This document shows positions 42,029 through 50,313 of a stretch of 64,000 nt of DNA, piece after piece. The first letter of the stretch is position 1; each line of letters begins with the position of its first letter. Source of the stretch: Actinoplanes aureus (GTDB lineage Bacteria; Actinomycetota; Actinomycetes; Mycobacteriales; Micromonosporaceae); the NCBI RefSeq assembly GCF_015704865.1, contig NZ_JADQTO010000021.1:62001-126000 (forward strand). The letters run 5' to 3'. The translations under genes were made by a program, and so were the position numbers. The notes beneath the pieces were generated by a model. That model searched no databases, had not been told where the DNA came from, and saw only the letters and a list, made by a program, of their open reading frames with translations.

Positions 42029-42187
42029 ATGCTCATGAATGTGCATCGCATTCCGGTGAGCCGGGCAACGGGGGATTTCGAAACACGGCCATCTGCGCCG
42101 CGTTTCTTCATAGCCGCATCCCCTGCTGTCCGTTTCACTGGGACCGCTGGTCGTGAAATGAATTTGACACGGGGGATTTCGCATTGA
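42029..42187 (+). CDS. Possible 52-residue ORF in the NRPS leader region
   Basis: An open frame from ATG 42029 (or 42035) reads MLMNVHRIPVSRATGDFET and ends at TGA 42185-42187, overlapping the TTG that starts the C-domain remnant. It has no recognisable family and only a poor RBS. It may be chance in a leader region; it is listed because it fills much of an otherwise gene-free stretch. Confidence 0.2.
   Translation: MLMNVHRIPVSRATGDFETRPSAPRFFIAASPAVRFTGTAGREMNLTRGISH
42068..42181 (+). repeat. 13-bp direct repeat in the NRPS leader
   Basis: ACGGGGGATTTCG occurs at 42068-42080 and again at 42169-42181, 101 bp apart. The second copy supplies a GGGGGA RBS-like sequence to the TTG at 42184 and follows TTGACA (42164-42169). 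It may mark an old duplication or recombination junction. Confidence 0.55.
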
Positions 42188-42284
42188 GCAATATGGGGCA
42201 GTCGACGTTGAAATATGGAAAGGTCGCGCCCATTTCGCATGGTCAGCACCGGTTGTGGCCGGCTGATCAGGCGTCTCCGGGGAG
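42184..42284 (+). pseudogene. Remnant of an NRPS condensation-domain N-terminus
   Basis: From TTG 42184, behind a GGGGGA RBS-like sequence, the frame reads APISHGQHRLWPADQASPG, the C1 core of condensation domains (compare MPLSFGQRRLWIAEQAAPGS in the freestanding C protein at 46159). After the Pro-Gly the similarity stops and the frame runs as nonsense into the amidinotransferase gene. It is therefore a truncated NRPS gene start left in front of the operon. Confidence 0.55.
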
Positions 42285-42421
42285 ACATCAAGGACGGCTC
42301 GCGGAGCGAGCCCCTTTAGATTCTCGGAGCTCCCCCGGCGATACGCCGCTACCTTGCCTGGCGCCGTCGCGCCAAACGCATGTCCAAAGACATCGGCTAC
42401 CTCTACGACTGAAGGCGGGTC

Positions 42422-43522
42422 ATGTTCCTAGAAGAGGCGGTCACCTCGCAGCAGGTGGTCAACAGTCCGGTCCGCTCGTACACCGAGTGGGATCCGCTGG
42501 AGGAGGTTGTCGTCGGGATCGTCGACGACGCGACGTTCCCGCCCTGGCACCCCGCATTGGAACCGGTCATCCCGTCCGGCCAGCACGAGACGTTCCGCCG
42601 GGAGCAGGGCCGGCCGTTCCCGCCCGAGCTCGTCAAGGCCGCGAGCCGGGAACTCGAGGAGTTCGTCCGGCTGCTGGAGGCGGAGGGCGTCACCGTACGC
42701 CGCCCGGAGCCGATTCCGCAGAACCGGCCGTACTCGACCGGGGCGTGGACGAGCACCGGGATGTACGCCGCCATGCCGCGCGACGCACTGCTGGTGGTCG
42801 GCGAGGAGATCATCGAGTGCCCGATGGCGTGGCGGTCGCGGTACTACGAGAACCTGGCCTACCGGCCGCTGCTCAAGGAGTATTTCCGGCACGGCGCCCG
42901 GTGGAGTGCCGGACCCAAGCCGGAGCTGCTCGACGATCTCTACGACCTGGAGTGGTCGGAGCCCACCGCGGGTGAGCCGGCGCGCCTGGTGGTGACCGAG
43001 TTCGAGCCCACCTTCGACGCGGCGGACTTCCTGCGCTTCGGCCGCGACATCGTCGGGCAGAAGAGCAACGTCACCAACGAGTTCGGCATCGCCTGGCTGG
43101 CCCGCCACCTCGGCGACGACTACCGGGTGCGGATCCTCGAGTTCGACGACGACCACCCGATGCACATCGACGCGACCATCACCCCGCTCGCGCCCGGCAA
43201 GTTGCTGGTCAACCCGGAGCGGGTCACCAAGGTCCCGCAGATGTTCAAGGCCTGGGACCTGCTGCCCGCGCCGACCCCGGTGATGCCCGACTCGCACCCG
43301 CTCTACATGACGAGCAAGTGGATCAACATGAACCTCTTCTCGATCGACGAGACACGCGTCGTCGTCGAGGCGCAGGACGAGCCGATGATCAGGGCACTGC
43401 GGGGCTGGGGCTTCACGCCGATCCCCTGCAACTTCCGCAACTTCAACAGTTTCGGCGGCTCCTTCCACTGCGCCACATTGGACGTTCGCCGGTCGGGCAC
43501 GCTTCAATCCTTCCTGGACTGA
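42422..43522 (+). CDS. L-arginine:glycine-type amidinotransferase
   Basis: A 366-residue protein that reads like vertebrate glycine amidinotransferase from end to end: SYTEWDPLEEVVVGIVDDA, STGMYAAMPRDALLVVG, PMAWRSRYYENLAYRP. The catalytic triad is visible as Asp199 (FEPTFDAADF), His248 (HPMHIDATI) and Cys350 (GGSFHCATLDVRR). Such enzymes move the amidino group of arginine to a primary amine through a Cys adduct; with glycine the product is guanidinoacetate. In cylindrospermopsin and saxitoxin clusters homologues make guanidino building blocks. As first full gene of this NRPS operon it predicts a guanidino group in the product; the acceptor amine is not known. Start ATG 42422 has AAGGCGGG upstream. 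Confidence 0.9.
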   Translation: MFLEEAVTSQQVVNSPVRSYTEWDPLEEVVVGIVDDATFPPWHPALEPVIPSGQHETFRREQGRPFPPELVKAASRELEEFVRLLEAEGVTVRRPEPIPQNRPYSTGAWTSTGMYAAMPRDALLVVGEEIIECPMAWRSRYYENLAYRPLLKEYFRHGARWSAGPKPELLDDLYDLEWSEPTAGEPARLVVTEFEPTFDAADFLRFGRDIVGQKSNVTNEFGIAWLARHLGDDYRVRILEFDDDHPMHIDATITPLAPGKLLVNPERVTKVPQMFKAWDLLPAPTPVMPDSHPLYMTSKWINMNLFSIDETRVVVEAQDEPMIRALRGWGFTPIPCNFRNFNSFGGSFHCATLDVRRSGTLQSFLD

Positions 43523-43530
43523 TCGGGGCT

Positions 43531-43595
43531 ATGACAGCAAGAGAGGGACGATGATCCACCCACGCACCGACAAGCGTCAGTCAGCAGACTCGTGA
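43531..43595 (+). other. Chain of two overlapping mini-ORFs between amidinotransferase and GNAT genes
   Basis: ATG 43531 reads MTAREGR and stops at 43552-43554, overlapping ATG 43551 (ATGA). That second frame has GAGAGGGA upstream, reads MIHPRTDKRQSADS and stops at 43593-43595, overlapping the GTG start of the GNAT gene (GTGA). They may couple translation across the gap or be chance. Confidence 0.25.
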
Positions 43596-44350
43596 TCGAG
43601 GGCATCGAGATCACGACGCTCACCGACCGGCCCCATCTGGCTTCGAAGGCCGAGGCGCTCGACGGTGGCTGGCCCGAGTTCATGCAGCACGACCCGGTCG
43701 GGCAGTCCTTCTACCTGGACGCGGCCGAGTACTACACCGACTACACGTTGGTCGCCACGCCGGCCGACCGCCCGGACCAGGTGATCGCGCGGGCGTACTC
43801 GGTGCCGATCGGGCTCGCCGAGGAGCCGCCGGCCGGGCTGCCGGACACCGGCTGGGACGCCGCCATCGTCCTGGGCCGCGTCGCCCGCTTGGCCGGGTAC
43901 GGCGGTGACGCGCTGTGCGGCCTGGAGGTGACCATCCGCCCCGACATGCGCAGCTCCGGCCTGGGCGCGGAGATGCTGCGCCAGTTCCGCGTCATCGCCC
44001 GGTCCAAGGGCCTGCGCCATTTCGTCGCGCCGGTGCGGCCGCCCGGCAAGACGGCCGTACCCGAGATGACGCTGGGCGACTACGCCGCACAGCTGACGGC
44101 CGATGGCCTGCCGGCGGATCCGCTGCTGCGCGCGCAGGCCCGGCTCGGCGCGTCGATCGTCGGTATCGCCCCGGCCTCGATGGTCGTGGTGGGCTCGCTC
44201 GCTCAGTGGCGACAGTGGACGGGCCTGCCGTTCGACAAGGACGGCCCGGTCATCGTTCCCGGCGCCATGGTTCCGGTGCACTGCGACCTCACCCACGATT
44301 CGGCCGCGTACGTCGAACCCAACGTCTGGGTGCACCAGGCACTGTCCTGA
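43592..44350 (+). CDS. GNAT-family N-acetyltransferase-like protein
   Basis: A 252-residue protein with an acetyl-CoA pyrophosphate loop RSSGLGAEMLRQF after the strand LCGLEVTIRPDM, the GNAT motif A. Flanking strands carry YTLVATPADRPDQVIARAYS and VVGSLAQWRQWTGL. The start is the GTG at 43592, which lacks its own RBS and overlaps the stop of a 14-codon frame. Placed between the amidinotransferase and the first NRPS module, it may acylate an amine or guanidine of the product or protect the producer; neither can be shown. Confidence 0.7.
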   Translation: MIEGIEITTLTDRPHLASKAEALDGGWPEFMQHDPVGQSFYLDAAEYYTDYTLVATPADRPDQVIARAYSVPIGLAEEPPAGLPDTGWDAAIVLGRVARLAGYGGDALCGLEVTIRPDMRSSGLGAEMLRQFRVIARSKGLRHFVAPVRPPGKTAVPEMTLGDYAAQLTADGLPADPLLRAQARLGASIVGIAPASMVVVGSLAQWRQWTGLPFDKDGPVIVPGAMVPVHCDLTHDSAAYVEPNVWVHQALS

Positions 44351-44377
44351 TCCCCTTTTCCTCCGGAGGCGACTTCG

Positions 44378-46162
44378 ATGACCGGTCTTGTTCATGAGGC
44401 GATAGCCGCGCGTGCGGCGGCGACACCCGACGCCCTGGCACTCAGGTCACGGCGTCGCTGGTTGACCCACCGGGAGCTCGACGAGCTGGTACGCAACACG
44501 CAACAGGCGTTGTCGGCGATTCCCATGCCAACCGAAAACGCTCCCGTCGTCGTGATCACGTCCCGTAGCGAATGGGCTGTGGTCGCGATGCTCGGGGTGT
44601 GGCACGCCGGCTGCGTGTATGTGCCGTTGAACGAAGCGATCTCCGAGCAACGCCTGCAATACATCCTGGGCCAGGTCCGGCCCGGGGCCATCCTGACCGA
44701 CAGCGCCAACGTCGAGAGCCTGCGAGCAGCGTGGACGGACTGCCCGATCCTCGAGGTCGAGCACGCCGCCGCCTCCGGTGGACCGGCCGCGCCGGTCAAG
44801 GCGCACCCTCGGCAACTCGCCTGCCTCGTGTACACCAGCGGATCCAGCGGGCAGCCCAAGGGCGTCATGATCGAGCACGCCTCGCTGTACAACCTGGTCA
44901 CCGCGGTCGCCTCGCCCTATGCACCGAGCCCGGAGCATCACGCTCTGCATTTCGGCGCGCTGGGCTGGGACTCCAGCATCGAAGAGATGATCCTCCCCCT
45001 GTTTCTCGGTACACCGCTGACGATGTGTACCGACGAAGCCGATTACGGGGTGCCGCATTTCCTGCGTGAGCTCGCCGAGCAGTCGGTCTCGCACCTCTAC
45101 CTGCCCACCGCCTACTGGCGGGAGATCTGCCTGGAGTTGCGGGACGGCTCGGAGCGGCTGCCGGCGTGCGTACAGAGTGTGCTGATCGGCGGGGAGCGGG
45201 CGTCGGCGGACGACCTGATGGTGTGGCGCCGTTCGGTGCCGGCCGGGGTGGACCTGTGGAACTGCTACGGCCTGACCGAAACCTGTGTCACCTCGACGAT
45301 CTACCGCGACGACCGGGACGTCCCGGCGGACCGGTTCCCGGCGCTGCCGCTGGGCGGTCCGTGTCCGACCGTGACGACGCACGTGCTCGACGAACGGATG
45401 CAGCCGGTGCCGGCGGGGTCGGTGGGCGAGCTCTTCATCGGCGGTCCCGGTGTGGGCGCGGGTTACTGGAACGACCCGAAAGGCACTGCCGCCGCGTTCG
45501 TCCCGGATCCGTTCGGACCTGGACGGCTGTATCGCACCGGGGACCTCGGCACCTTCGACGAGTCTGGCCGGCTGCACTTCGTAGGACGCGTCGACCGCCA
45601 GGTCAAGATCAACGGCTTCCGGGTCAACCCCAACGAGATCGAGGGCACGCTCACCGCGCACCCGGCAGTCCATCGGGCGTGTGTCGTGTCACGCCGGGAG
45701 GCATCGGGTCACACGGGCCTCGTCGCATACCTCGAACTGGTCGACCCAACGCAGGATGTTCAGCAGGTCAAGGACCATCTGGCGGAACGAGTGCCGGCCT
45801 TCATGATGCCGGCCAGCGTCGTGGTTCTCGAGACGATGCCACTGCTCTCCTCCGGCAAGATCGATGTCGACGCCCTGACGAACCAGGCCTCGGCCGCCGG
45901 CGACACGTCCTCAGGCGAGCGCGCAGACGGCGGCGGACACGCGGCCGAAATGATCAAAATCTGGTGTGAGGCCCTCGGAATCGACGAGTGCGGACCGGAC
46001 GTCGACCTCCTGGAACTGGGCGGCAACTCGCTCTCCGGGATGCGCATCGCGGCCCGGGTAAGTGATCACTTCGGGGTCGCGATCCGCTTCAGAGACGTGC
46101 TGGAGAACCGCACGCCCGCTGGACTGGCCGAATACATCGAACTGCGACAGAGGGCGTCATGA
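44378..46162 (+). CDS. NRPS A-PCP module
   Basis: A 594-residue adenylation-carrier protein. The A domain (about 1-505) has LVYTSGSSGQPKG, CYGLTETCVTST, YRTGDLGTF and the catalytic Lys in SSGKIDVD; the PCP (about 520-590) has LGGNSLSG with the phosphopantetheine Ser551. By eye alignment to GrsA the ten-residue code is D-S-E-L-L-G-C-V-T-K. The Glu at position 239 is unusual and suggests a basic or guanidino side chain in the substrate, which fits the amidinotransferase, but I know no exact match. No condensation domain precedes it, so it starts the chain. Its stop overlaps the freestanding C gene (ATGA). Confidence 0.9.
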   Translation: MTGLVHEAIAARAAATPDALALRSRRRWLTHRELDELVRNTQQALSAIPMPTENAPVVVITSRSEWAVVAMLGVWHAGCVYVPLNEAISEQRLQYILGQVRPGAILTDSANVESLRAAWTDCPILEVEHAAASGGPAAPVKAHPRQLACLVYTSGSSGQPKGVMIEHASLYNLVTAVASPYAPSPEHHALHFGALGWDSSIEEMILPLFLGTPLTMCTDEADYGVPHFLRELAEQSVSHLYLPTAYWREICLELRDGSERLPACVQSVLIGGERASADDLMVWRRSVPAGVDLWNCYGLTETCVTSTIYRDDRDVPADRFPALPLGGPCPTVTTHVLDERMQPVPAGSVGELFIGGPGVGAGYWNDPKGTAAAFVPDPFGPGRLYRTGDLGTFDESGRLHFVGRVDRQVKINGFRVNPNEIEGTLTAHPAVHRACVVSRREASGHTGLVAYLELVDPTQDVQQVKDHLAERVPAFMMPASVVVLETMPLLSSGKIDVDALTNQASAAGDTSSGERADGGGHAAEMIKIWCEALGIDECGPDVDLLELGGNSLSGMRIAARVSDHFGVAIRFRDVLENRTPAGLAEYIELRQRAS

Positions 46163-47466
46163 TTCCACGACAGATGCCGCTGTCTTTTGGGCAGCGTCGG
46201 TTGTGGATCGCCGAGCAGGCGGCACCGGGGAGCTTAGCCTATACCACTCCGATGTTGTTGCGGTGGCGTGGTGCGGTGCGGGTGGACGTGATGCGCTCGT
46301 GTCTGGATGCCGTGGTCGAGCGGCACGAGGTGTTGCGGACGACCTTCGGGACCGAGCGGGGTGTGCCGACGCAGGTGGTGGGCGAGTTCCGCGGCGCCGA
46401 CGTGGAGGTCGTCGACTGCCGTGGTGACGCGATCGGTGTTGATCAGGCGATTCGTGCGGAGCTGGAGCGGCCCTTTGATCTGGTTCATGGCCCGTTGTTC
46501 CGGGCGCGGATCATTCTGGAGGCCGACGATTCCGGCGTATTGCTCGTTAATATGCACCATATTGTGACGGATGGCTGGTCCGTCGGGATTCTGCAGGACG
46601 AGCTGGTGGCGTTGTATCCGGCGCTGGCGGCGGGTGATGTGTCGCCGTTGGATGAGTTGCCGTTGCAGTATGCGGATTTTGCTGTCTGGCAGCGGGAGCT
46701 GCTGACGCAGGAACGGCGTTCCGCGCTGGAAGGCTACTGGCGGAAACAGCTTTCTGAAGCTCCGGCGTATATGAGCTTGCCGTATGACCGGGATCCGTCA
46801 GGGGTGGAGTCGCGGGACGGCAACACTTTCAGTTTTTCGCTCGACTCCGCGGTGGTGGATGGGGTGCGGGCGTTGGCCCGTGAAGAGAACTCCACCCTGT
46901 TCATGGTGTTGCTCGCAGCGTACAAGATATCGCTGTCGCGGTTGACCGGTGAGACCGACATTGTGGTGACGACGTCGGTTGCTGGCCGAAGTCATGCGAA
47001 GCTGGATTATTTGATCGGGTTCTTCGTCAATAATCTTGTGCTGCGTACTGATCTGAGCGGCGAGCCGAGTTTCCGTGATGCCGTGCGGCGGGTGCGGCAG
47101 ACCGTCCTCGATGCGCAGGACCATCAGGATCTGCCGTTCGACATGCTCGTGGCAGCGATCCGGCCACCCCGCCGACCACAGCAGACACCGTTCCTGCAGA
47201 CGGCGTTCGTCCATCAGCCGGAACCGATCGCCCAGTATCACCTCGGGGATCTGGCGGTGCGGCCGATACCGGCACCGGTCGCTGCCGCGCCGATCGACCT
47301 GGTCTTCTCCTTCTTCGAGGACACCGGCATCGAATTGCAGATCAACTATCGGGTTGAGCTCTTCAAGCCGGAAACAATCAGGAACCTGAGCGAGCAGTTC
47401 TCGGCGACCCTCAGCGCGGCAGTGCGGCAAGACGAGGGAGGCGAGAATGACAGAAAAGATCGCTGA
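46159..47466 (+). CDS. Freestanding NRPS condensation domain
   Basis: A 435-residue protein consisting only of a C domain. C1 is PLSFGQRRLWIAEQ, the active site is NMHHIVTDGWS (His133, His134, Asp138) and the latch-side motif is IGFFVNNLVLRTDLSGEPSF with QDLPFD. It looks like an LCL type that joins L-aminoacyl or peptidyl donors. It probably couples the residue on the A-PCP upstream to the residue on the PCP of the protein at 48715. The coding sequence is clearly less GC-rich than neighbouring genes (many GTG, GAT, TTG codons), suggesting a different origin. Its 3' end overlaps the P450 gene by 20 bp. Confidence 0.9.
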   Translation: MIPRQMPLSFGQRRLWIAEQAAPGSLAYTTPMLLRWRGAVRVDVMRSCLDAVVERHEVLRTTFGTERGVPTQVVGEFRGADVEVVDCRGDAIGVDQAIRAELERPFDLVHGPLFRARIILEADDSGVLLVNMHHIVTDGWSVGILQDELVALYPALAAGDVSPLDELPLQYADFAVWQRELLTQERRSALEGYWRKQLSEAPAYMSLPYDRDPSGVESRDGNTFSFSLDSAVVDGVRALAREENSTLFMVLLAAYKISLSRLTGETDIVVTTSVAGRSHAKLDYLIGFFVNNLVLRTDLSGEPSFRDAVRRVRQTVLDAQDHQDLPFDMLVAAIRPPRRPQQTPFLQTAFVHQPEPIAQYHLGDLAVRPIPAPVAAAPIDLVFSFFEDTGIELQINYRVELFKPETIRNLSEQFSATLSAAVRQDEGGENDRKDR

Positions 47467-48718
47467 CGAGGCGCGCACACGGAGTCCGTACCTCGAATTC
47501 GGCTCGGGCCCACTCGCCGACATCGACTTGACGTCGCCGAGCCTGCATGCCGAGCGTGATTTGAGCGAAGTCTGGGGCCTGCTGCGTGAACGGCAGCCGG
47601 TGGCCTGGCATCCCACGATCGACGGTGGTTTCTGGGTCGTCAGCAGTTACGCCACCGCGGTCGAGGCCTACCGGAACAGCGACGTGTACACCTCCCGTCG
47701 CGGCAACGTCCTGGCTACGCTCCTGGCCGGCGGCGATCCGGCCGGAGGCAAGATGCTGCCGGTCTCCGACGGCCCCCGGCACCAGCAGATCCGGCGCGTG
47801 CTGATGCGCGCGCTGACTCCTCGCGCGCTTTCCGGCCTGGCCGAACGCGTTCGCAGCGCCACTCTTCGGCTGGTGCGTGCGGCGGTGGAAAGCGGAGACT
47901 GCGACCTGGGCAACGAAGTGGCGCCCTACATCCCGCTCGCGGTGATCTGCGACCTGCTCATGGTGCCGGAGAAAGACCGCGAGTTGCTGCTCAGTCAGAG
48001 CAAGCTGGCACTCGCTTCCGAAGGGCCGGACGGGACCGAGATCGACGCGCGGCTGGCTCGCAACGAGATCCTGCTCTACTTCGCCAAGCTGGCGCGAACT
48101 CGCCAGGACTCCCCCGGCGACGACATTCTCGGCCTGCTGATCCAGATGACGAGATCGCCGATCGCGCTCACCGACCAGGAGCTGCTGTACAACGCGTACA
48201 GCATTTTGATCGGCGGCGACGAGACGACCCGGCTGTCGATGATCGGGGCCGTGCACGCTCTGACCCAGTGGCCGGACGAGTGGAATCGGCTCAAAGCCGG
48301 GGACGTGTCGGTGGATTTCGCCGTCGAGGAGTTTCTGCGATGGACCACGCCGACTCTTCACGCGGGTCGAGTCGCCACGCGGGACACGACCCTCGGCGGC
48401 CGTCAGATCGCGCGCGACGACATCGTCACCATCTGGAACTCGTCGGCCAACTTCGATCCAGAGCAATTCGACGATCCGACGCGGTTGCGACTCTCCCGTA
48501 CCCCCAACCGCCACCTGGCGTTCGCGATCGGCCCCCATTTCTGTCTGGGTGCCCAGCTGGCGCGGATCGAGCTGAGCGCGCTGGTCACCGCACTGGTGGA
48601 GACCACCGACGGCATGGAGCTGATCGGGGAGCCGAAGCGGCTCTATTCCAATTTCCTGAGCGGCTTCAACACGCTGCCGGTGCGGTTCACGTCGGCTGAG
48701 AAGGGTGAGATTCGATGA
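47447..48718 (+). CDS. Cytochrome P450
   Basis: A 423-residue bacterial class I P450. The I-helix has LIGGDETTR, the K-helix ExxR is EEFLR, and the heme Cys is in FAIGPHFCLGAQLA (Cys366). It needs ferredoxin partners from elsewhere; none is encoded here. It lies between a C gene and a PCP-C gene and overlaps both, so it likely oxidises a carrier-bound amino acid, as NovI/NikQ-type P450s do, or the finished peptide. Confidence 0.92.
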   Translation: MTEKIADEARTRSPYLEFGSGPLADIDLTSPSLHAERDLSEVWGLLRERQPVAWHPTIDGGFWVVSSYATAVEAYRNSDVYTSRRGNVLATLLAGGDPAGGKMLPVSDGPRHQQIRRVLMRALTPRALSGLAERVRSATLRLVRAAVESGDCDLGNEVAPYIPLAVICDLLMVPEKDRELLLSQSKLALASEGPDGTEIDARLARNEILLYFAKLARTRQDSPGDDILGLLIQMTRSPIALTDQELLYNAYSILIGGDETTRLSMIGAVHALTQWPDEWNRLKAGDVSVDFAVEEFLRWTTPTLHAGRVATRDTTLGGRQIARDDIVTIWNSSANFDPEQFDDPTRLRLSRTPNRHLAFAIGPHFCLGAQLARIELSALVTALVETTDGMELIGEPKRLYSNFLSGFNTLPVRFTSAEKGEIR

Positions 48719-50313
48719 GCACGACGAGTAGTGCCGGACCGTTGAACGCGGTCGAGTCCGTCATGGCCGAGATCTGGGAGTCGGTGCTGCACGTCCGCGA
48801 CGTCGGTCCGGACGACGACTTCTTCGCGCTCGGCGGTGATTCGTTGCTGGCCATCGAGATCATTTCGGCGGCCGAGCAGCGCGGGCTGCCGCTGAAGCTC
48901 GTGGACCTGTTCAAGCGACCGGATCTGCGCGGATCCTGCCTGAACCTGACGGCGCAGGCCGGCGGCGACACCGCACCCGCCACGAATTTGCTCGAGCAGG
49001 CCGATCGAGAACAGCTGCCGGCCTCGGTCAGCGCGGCCTACCCGATGACCAGGCTGCAGCTCGGTCTGGTCTACGAGAGCGCGGCCAGCGGAGGCTCTCT
49101 CTACGTCGACGTGGTCTCCCGCGAGGTCATGCTGCCGCTGGATGTCGAGGTGCTCCGCCAAGCCCTGGATCACATGGTGGGCAGACATCCGATCCTGCGC
49201 ACCCGTTTCGATCTCGGCGGCTACAGCGAGCCGCTGCAACTCGTCGAGAAGCAGGCCACCGTCGAGCTGGAGCTGGACGACCTCCGCGGGTTGCCCGACG
49301 AGGAGGTGACGGCTCGCCGCAGTGCGACGATGGAGAAGCTCGGCCGGCAGTTCGACGTGGACACCGTCCCGCTGATCCGTGCGCACGCCGCACCGTCCGG
49401 GCCAGACCGCTTCCGCCTCACCTACGCGTTCCACCACGCGATCCTCGACGGCTGGAGCGAGTCGGTCCTGGCGTCGGAGCTGATCAAGACGTACCAGGCC
49501 ATGCTGCGCGGCGAGCAGCCCTCGTTGGCACCGCCGGCGCCGTTCTCCGAGTTCGTCCGGCTGGAACGCGAGGCACTCGCCGACGACGGCCATCGGCGGT
49601 TCTTCGCGCGCTTCGGGGAAGGGCCGCGCGACGGCTCGCAGCGGCCGGCCCGGCGGTCGGCACCGCCCGTACCCCACAAGGTCTCCCTGGTCGCGCCGCG
49701 GCCCGCGGTCGACTCACTCGCCGCGCTCTCGACGGCGTGGAGCCTGCCGGTCAAGAGCCTGGTAGTGGCCGCCTACTACACCGCTGTCGAATCCGCGTTC
49801 GGTCGCGCCCAGGTGGCCGGGCTGTCGATGAGTGGCCGGCCGGAGCAGCCGGGAGCGGATCTGACGCTCGGGCTGTTCCTCAACCACCTGCCGGTGCGCC
49901 TAGGGTCGAGCGGGGCCACCTGGCGGGAACTCGCGCAGCGAGCGTTCGAGGCGGAGCGCGAGCTCCTGCCACATCGGCGTTTCCCGTACTCCGAGATCAT
50001 CGAGTTCCTCGGCCGCCGGCCCTTCGACGTGGCCCTGAACTTCGTGAACTTCCACAACATCGACGACTTGCTCGCCCAGGGGCTCGTCGACGTGGAGGAG
50101 GACTGGCGGGACAGCACCAGCGTTCCCATCCGCGTCGAGGCGATATACGCCCCCCGGGCGTTCGGGCTCCAGCTCGACGTAACGGTCGACACCGTGCGGC
50201 ATCCGCAGCGGCGGGCGGCGGAGATGGCCGAGACGATGCTCCGCGCGCTCGACCGGCTGGTCCACCACCCCGATGAGCGGGTGACGCCGGCCGAGGCAGA
50301 TCGCACGCGATGA
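48715..50313 (+). CDS. NRPS PCP-C didomain
   Basis: A 532-residue protein with an N-terminal carrier domain (FFALGGDSLLAIEI, Ser43) and a C domain (about 95-530) with YPMTRLQLGLVYE as C1 and FHHAILDGWSES as active site (His240, His241, Asp245). There is no A domain, so the PCP must be loaded in trans, most simply by the A protein at 56552, which has no PCP of its own. The C domain is then placed to join this residue to the one on the C*-A-PCP-TE protein. It overlaps the P450 and MFS genes by 4 bp each. Confidence 0.9.
   Translation: MSTTSSAGPLNAVESVMAEIWESVLHVRDVGPDDDFFALGGDSLLAIEIISAAEQRGLPLKLVDLFKRPDLRGSCLNLTAQAGGDTAPATNLLEQADREQLPASVSAAYPMTRLQLGLVYESAASGGSLYVDVVSREVMLPLDVEVLRQALDHMVGRHPILRTRFDLGGYSEPLQLVEKQATVELELDDLRGLPDEEVTARRSATMEKLGRQFDVDTVPLIRAHAAPSGPDRFRLTYAFHHAILDGWSESVLASELIKTYQAMLRGEQPSLAPPAPFSEFVRLEREALADDGHRRFFARFGEGPRDGSQRPARRSAPPVPHKVSLVAPRPAVDSLAALSTAWSLPVKSLVVAAYYTAVESAFGRAQVAGLSMSGRPEQPGADLTLGLFLNHLPVRLGSSGATWRELAQRAFEAERELLPHRRFPYSEIIEFLGRRPFDVALNFVNFHNIDDLLAQGLVDVEEDWRDSTSVPIRVEAIYAPRAFGLQLDVTVDTVRHPQRRAAEMAETMLRALDRLVHHPDERVTPAEADRTR

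Noticed and set aside
42184..42975. A 263-codon plus-strand gene starting at the C-domain-like segment
   Set aside because: Only the first 30 or so codons resemble a protein family; the rest is out-of-frame reading of the amidinotransferase gene.
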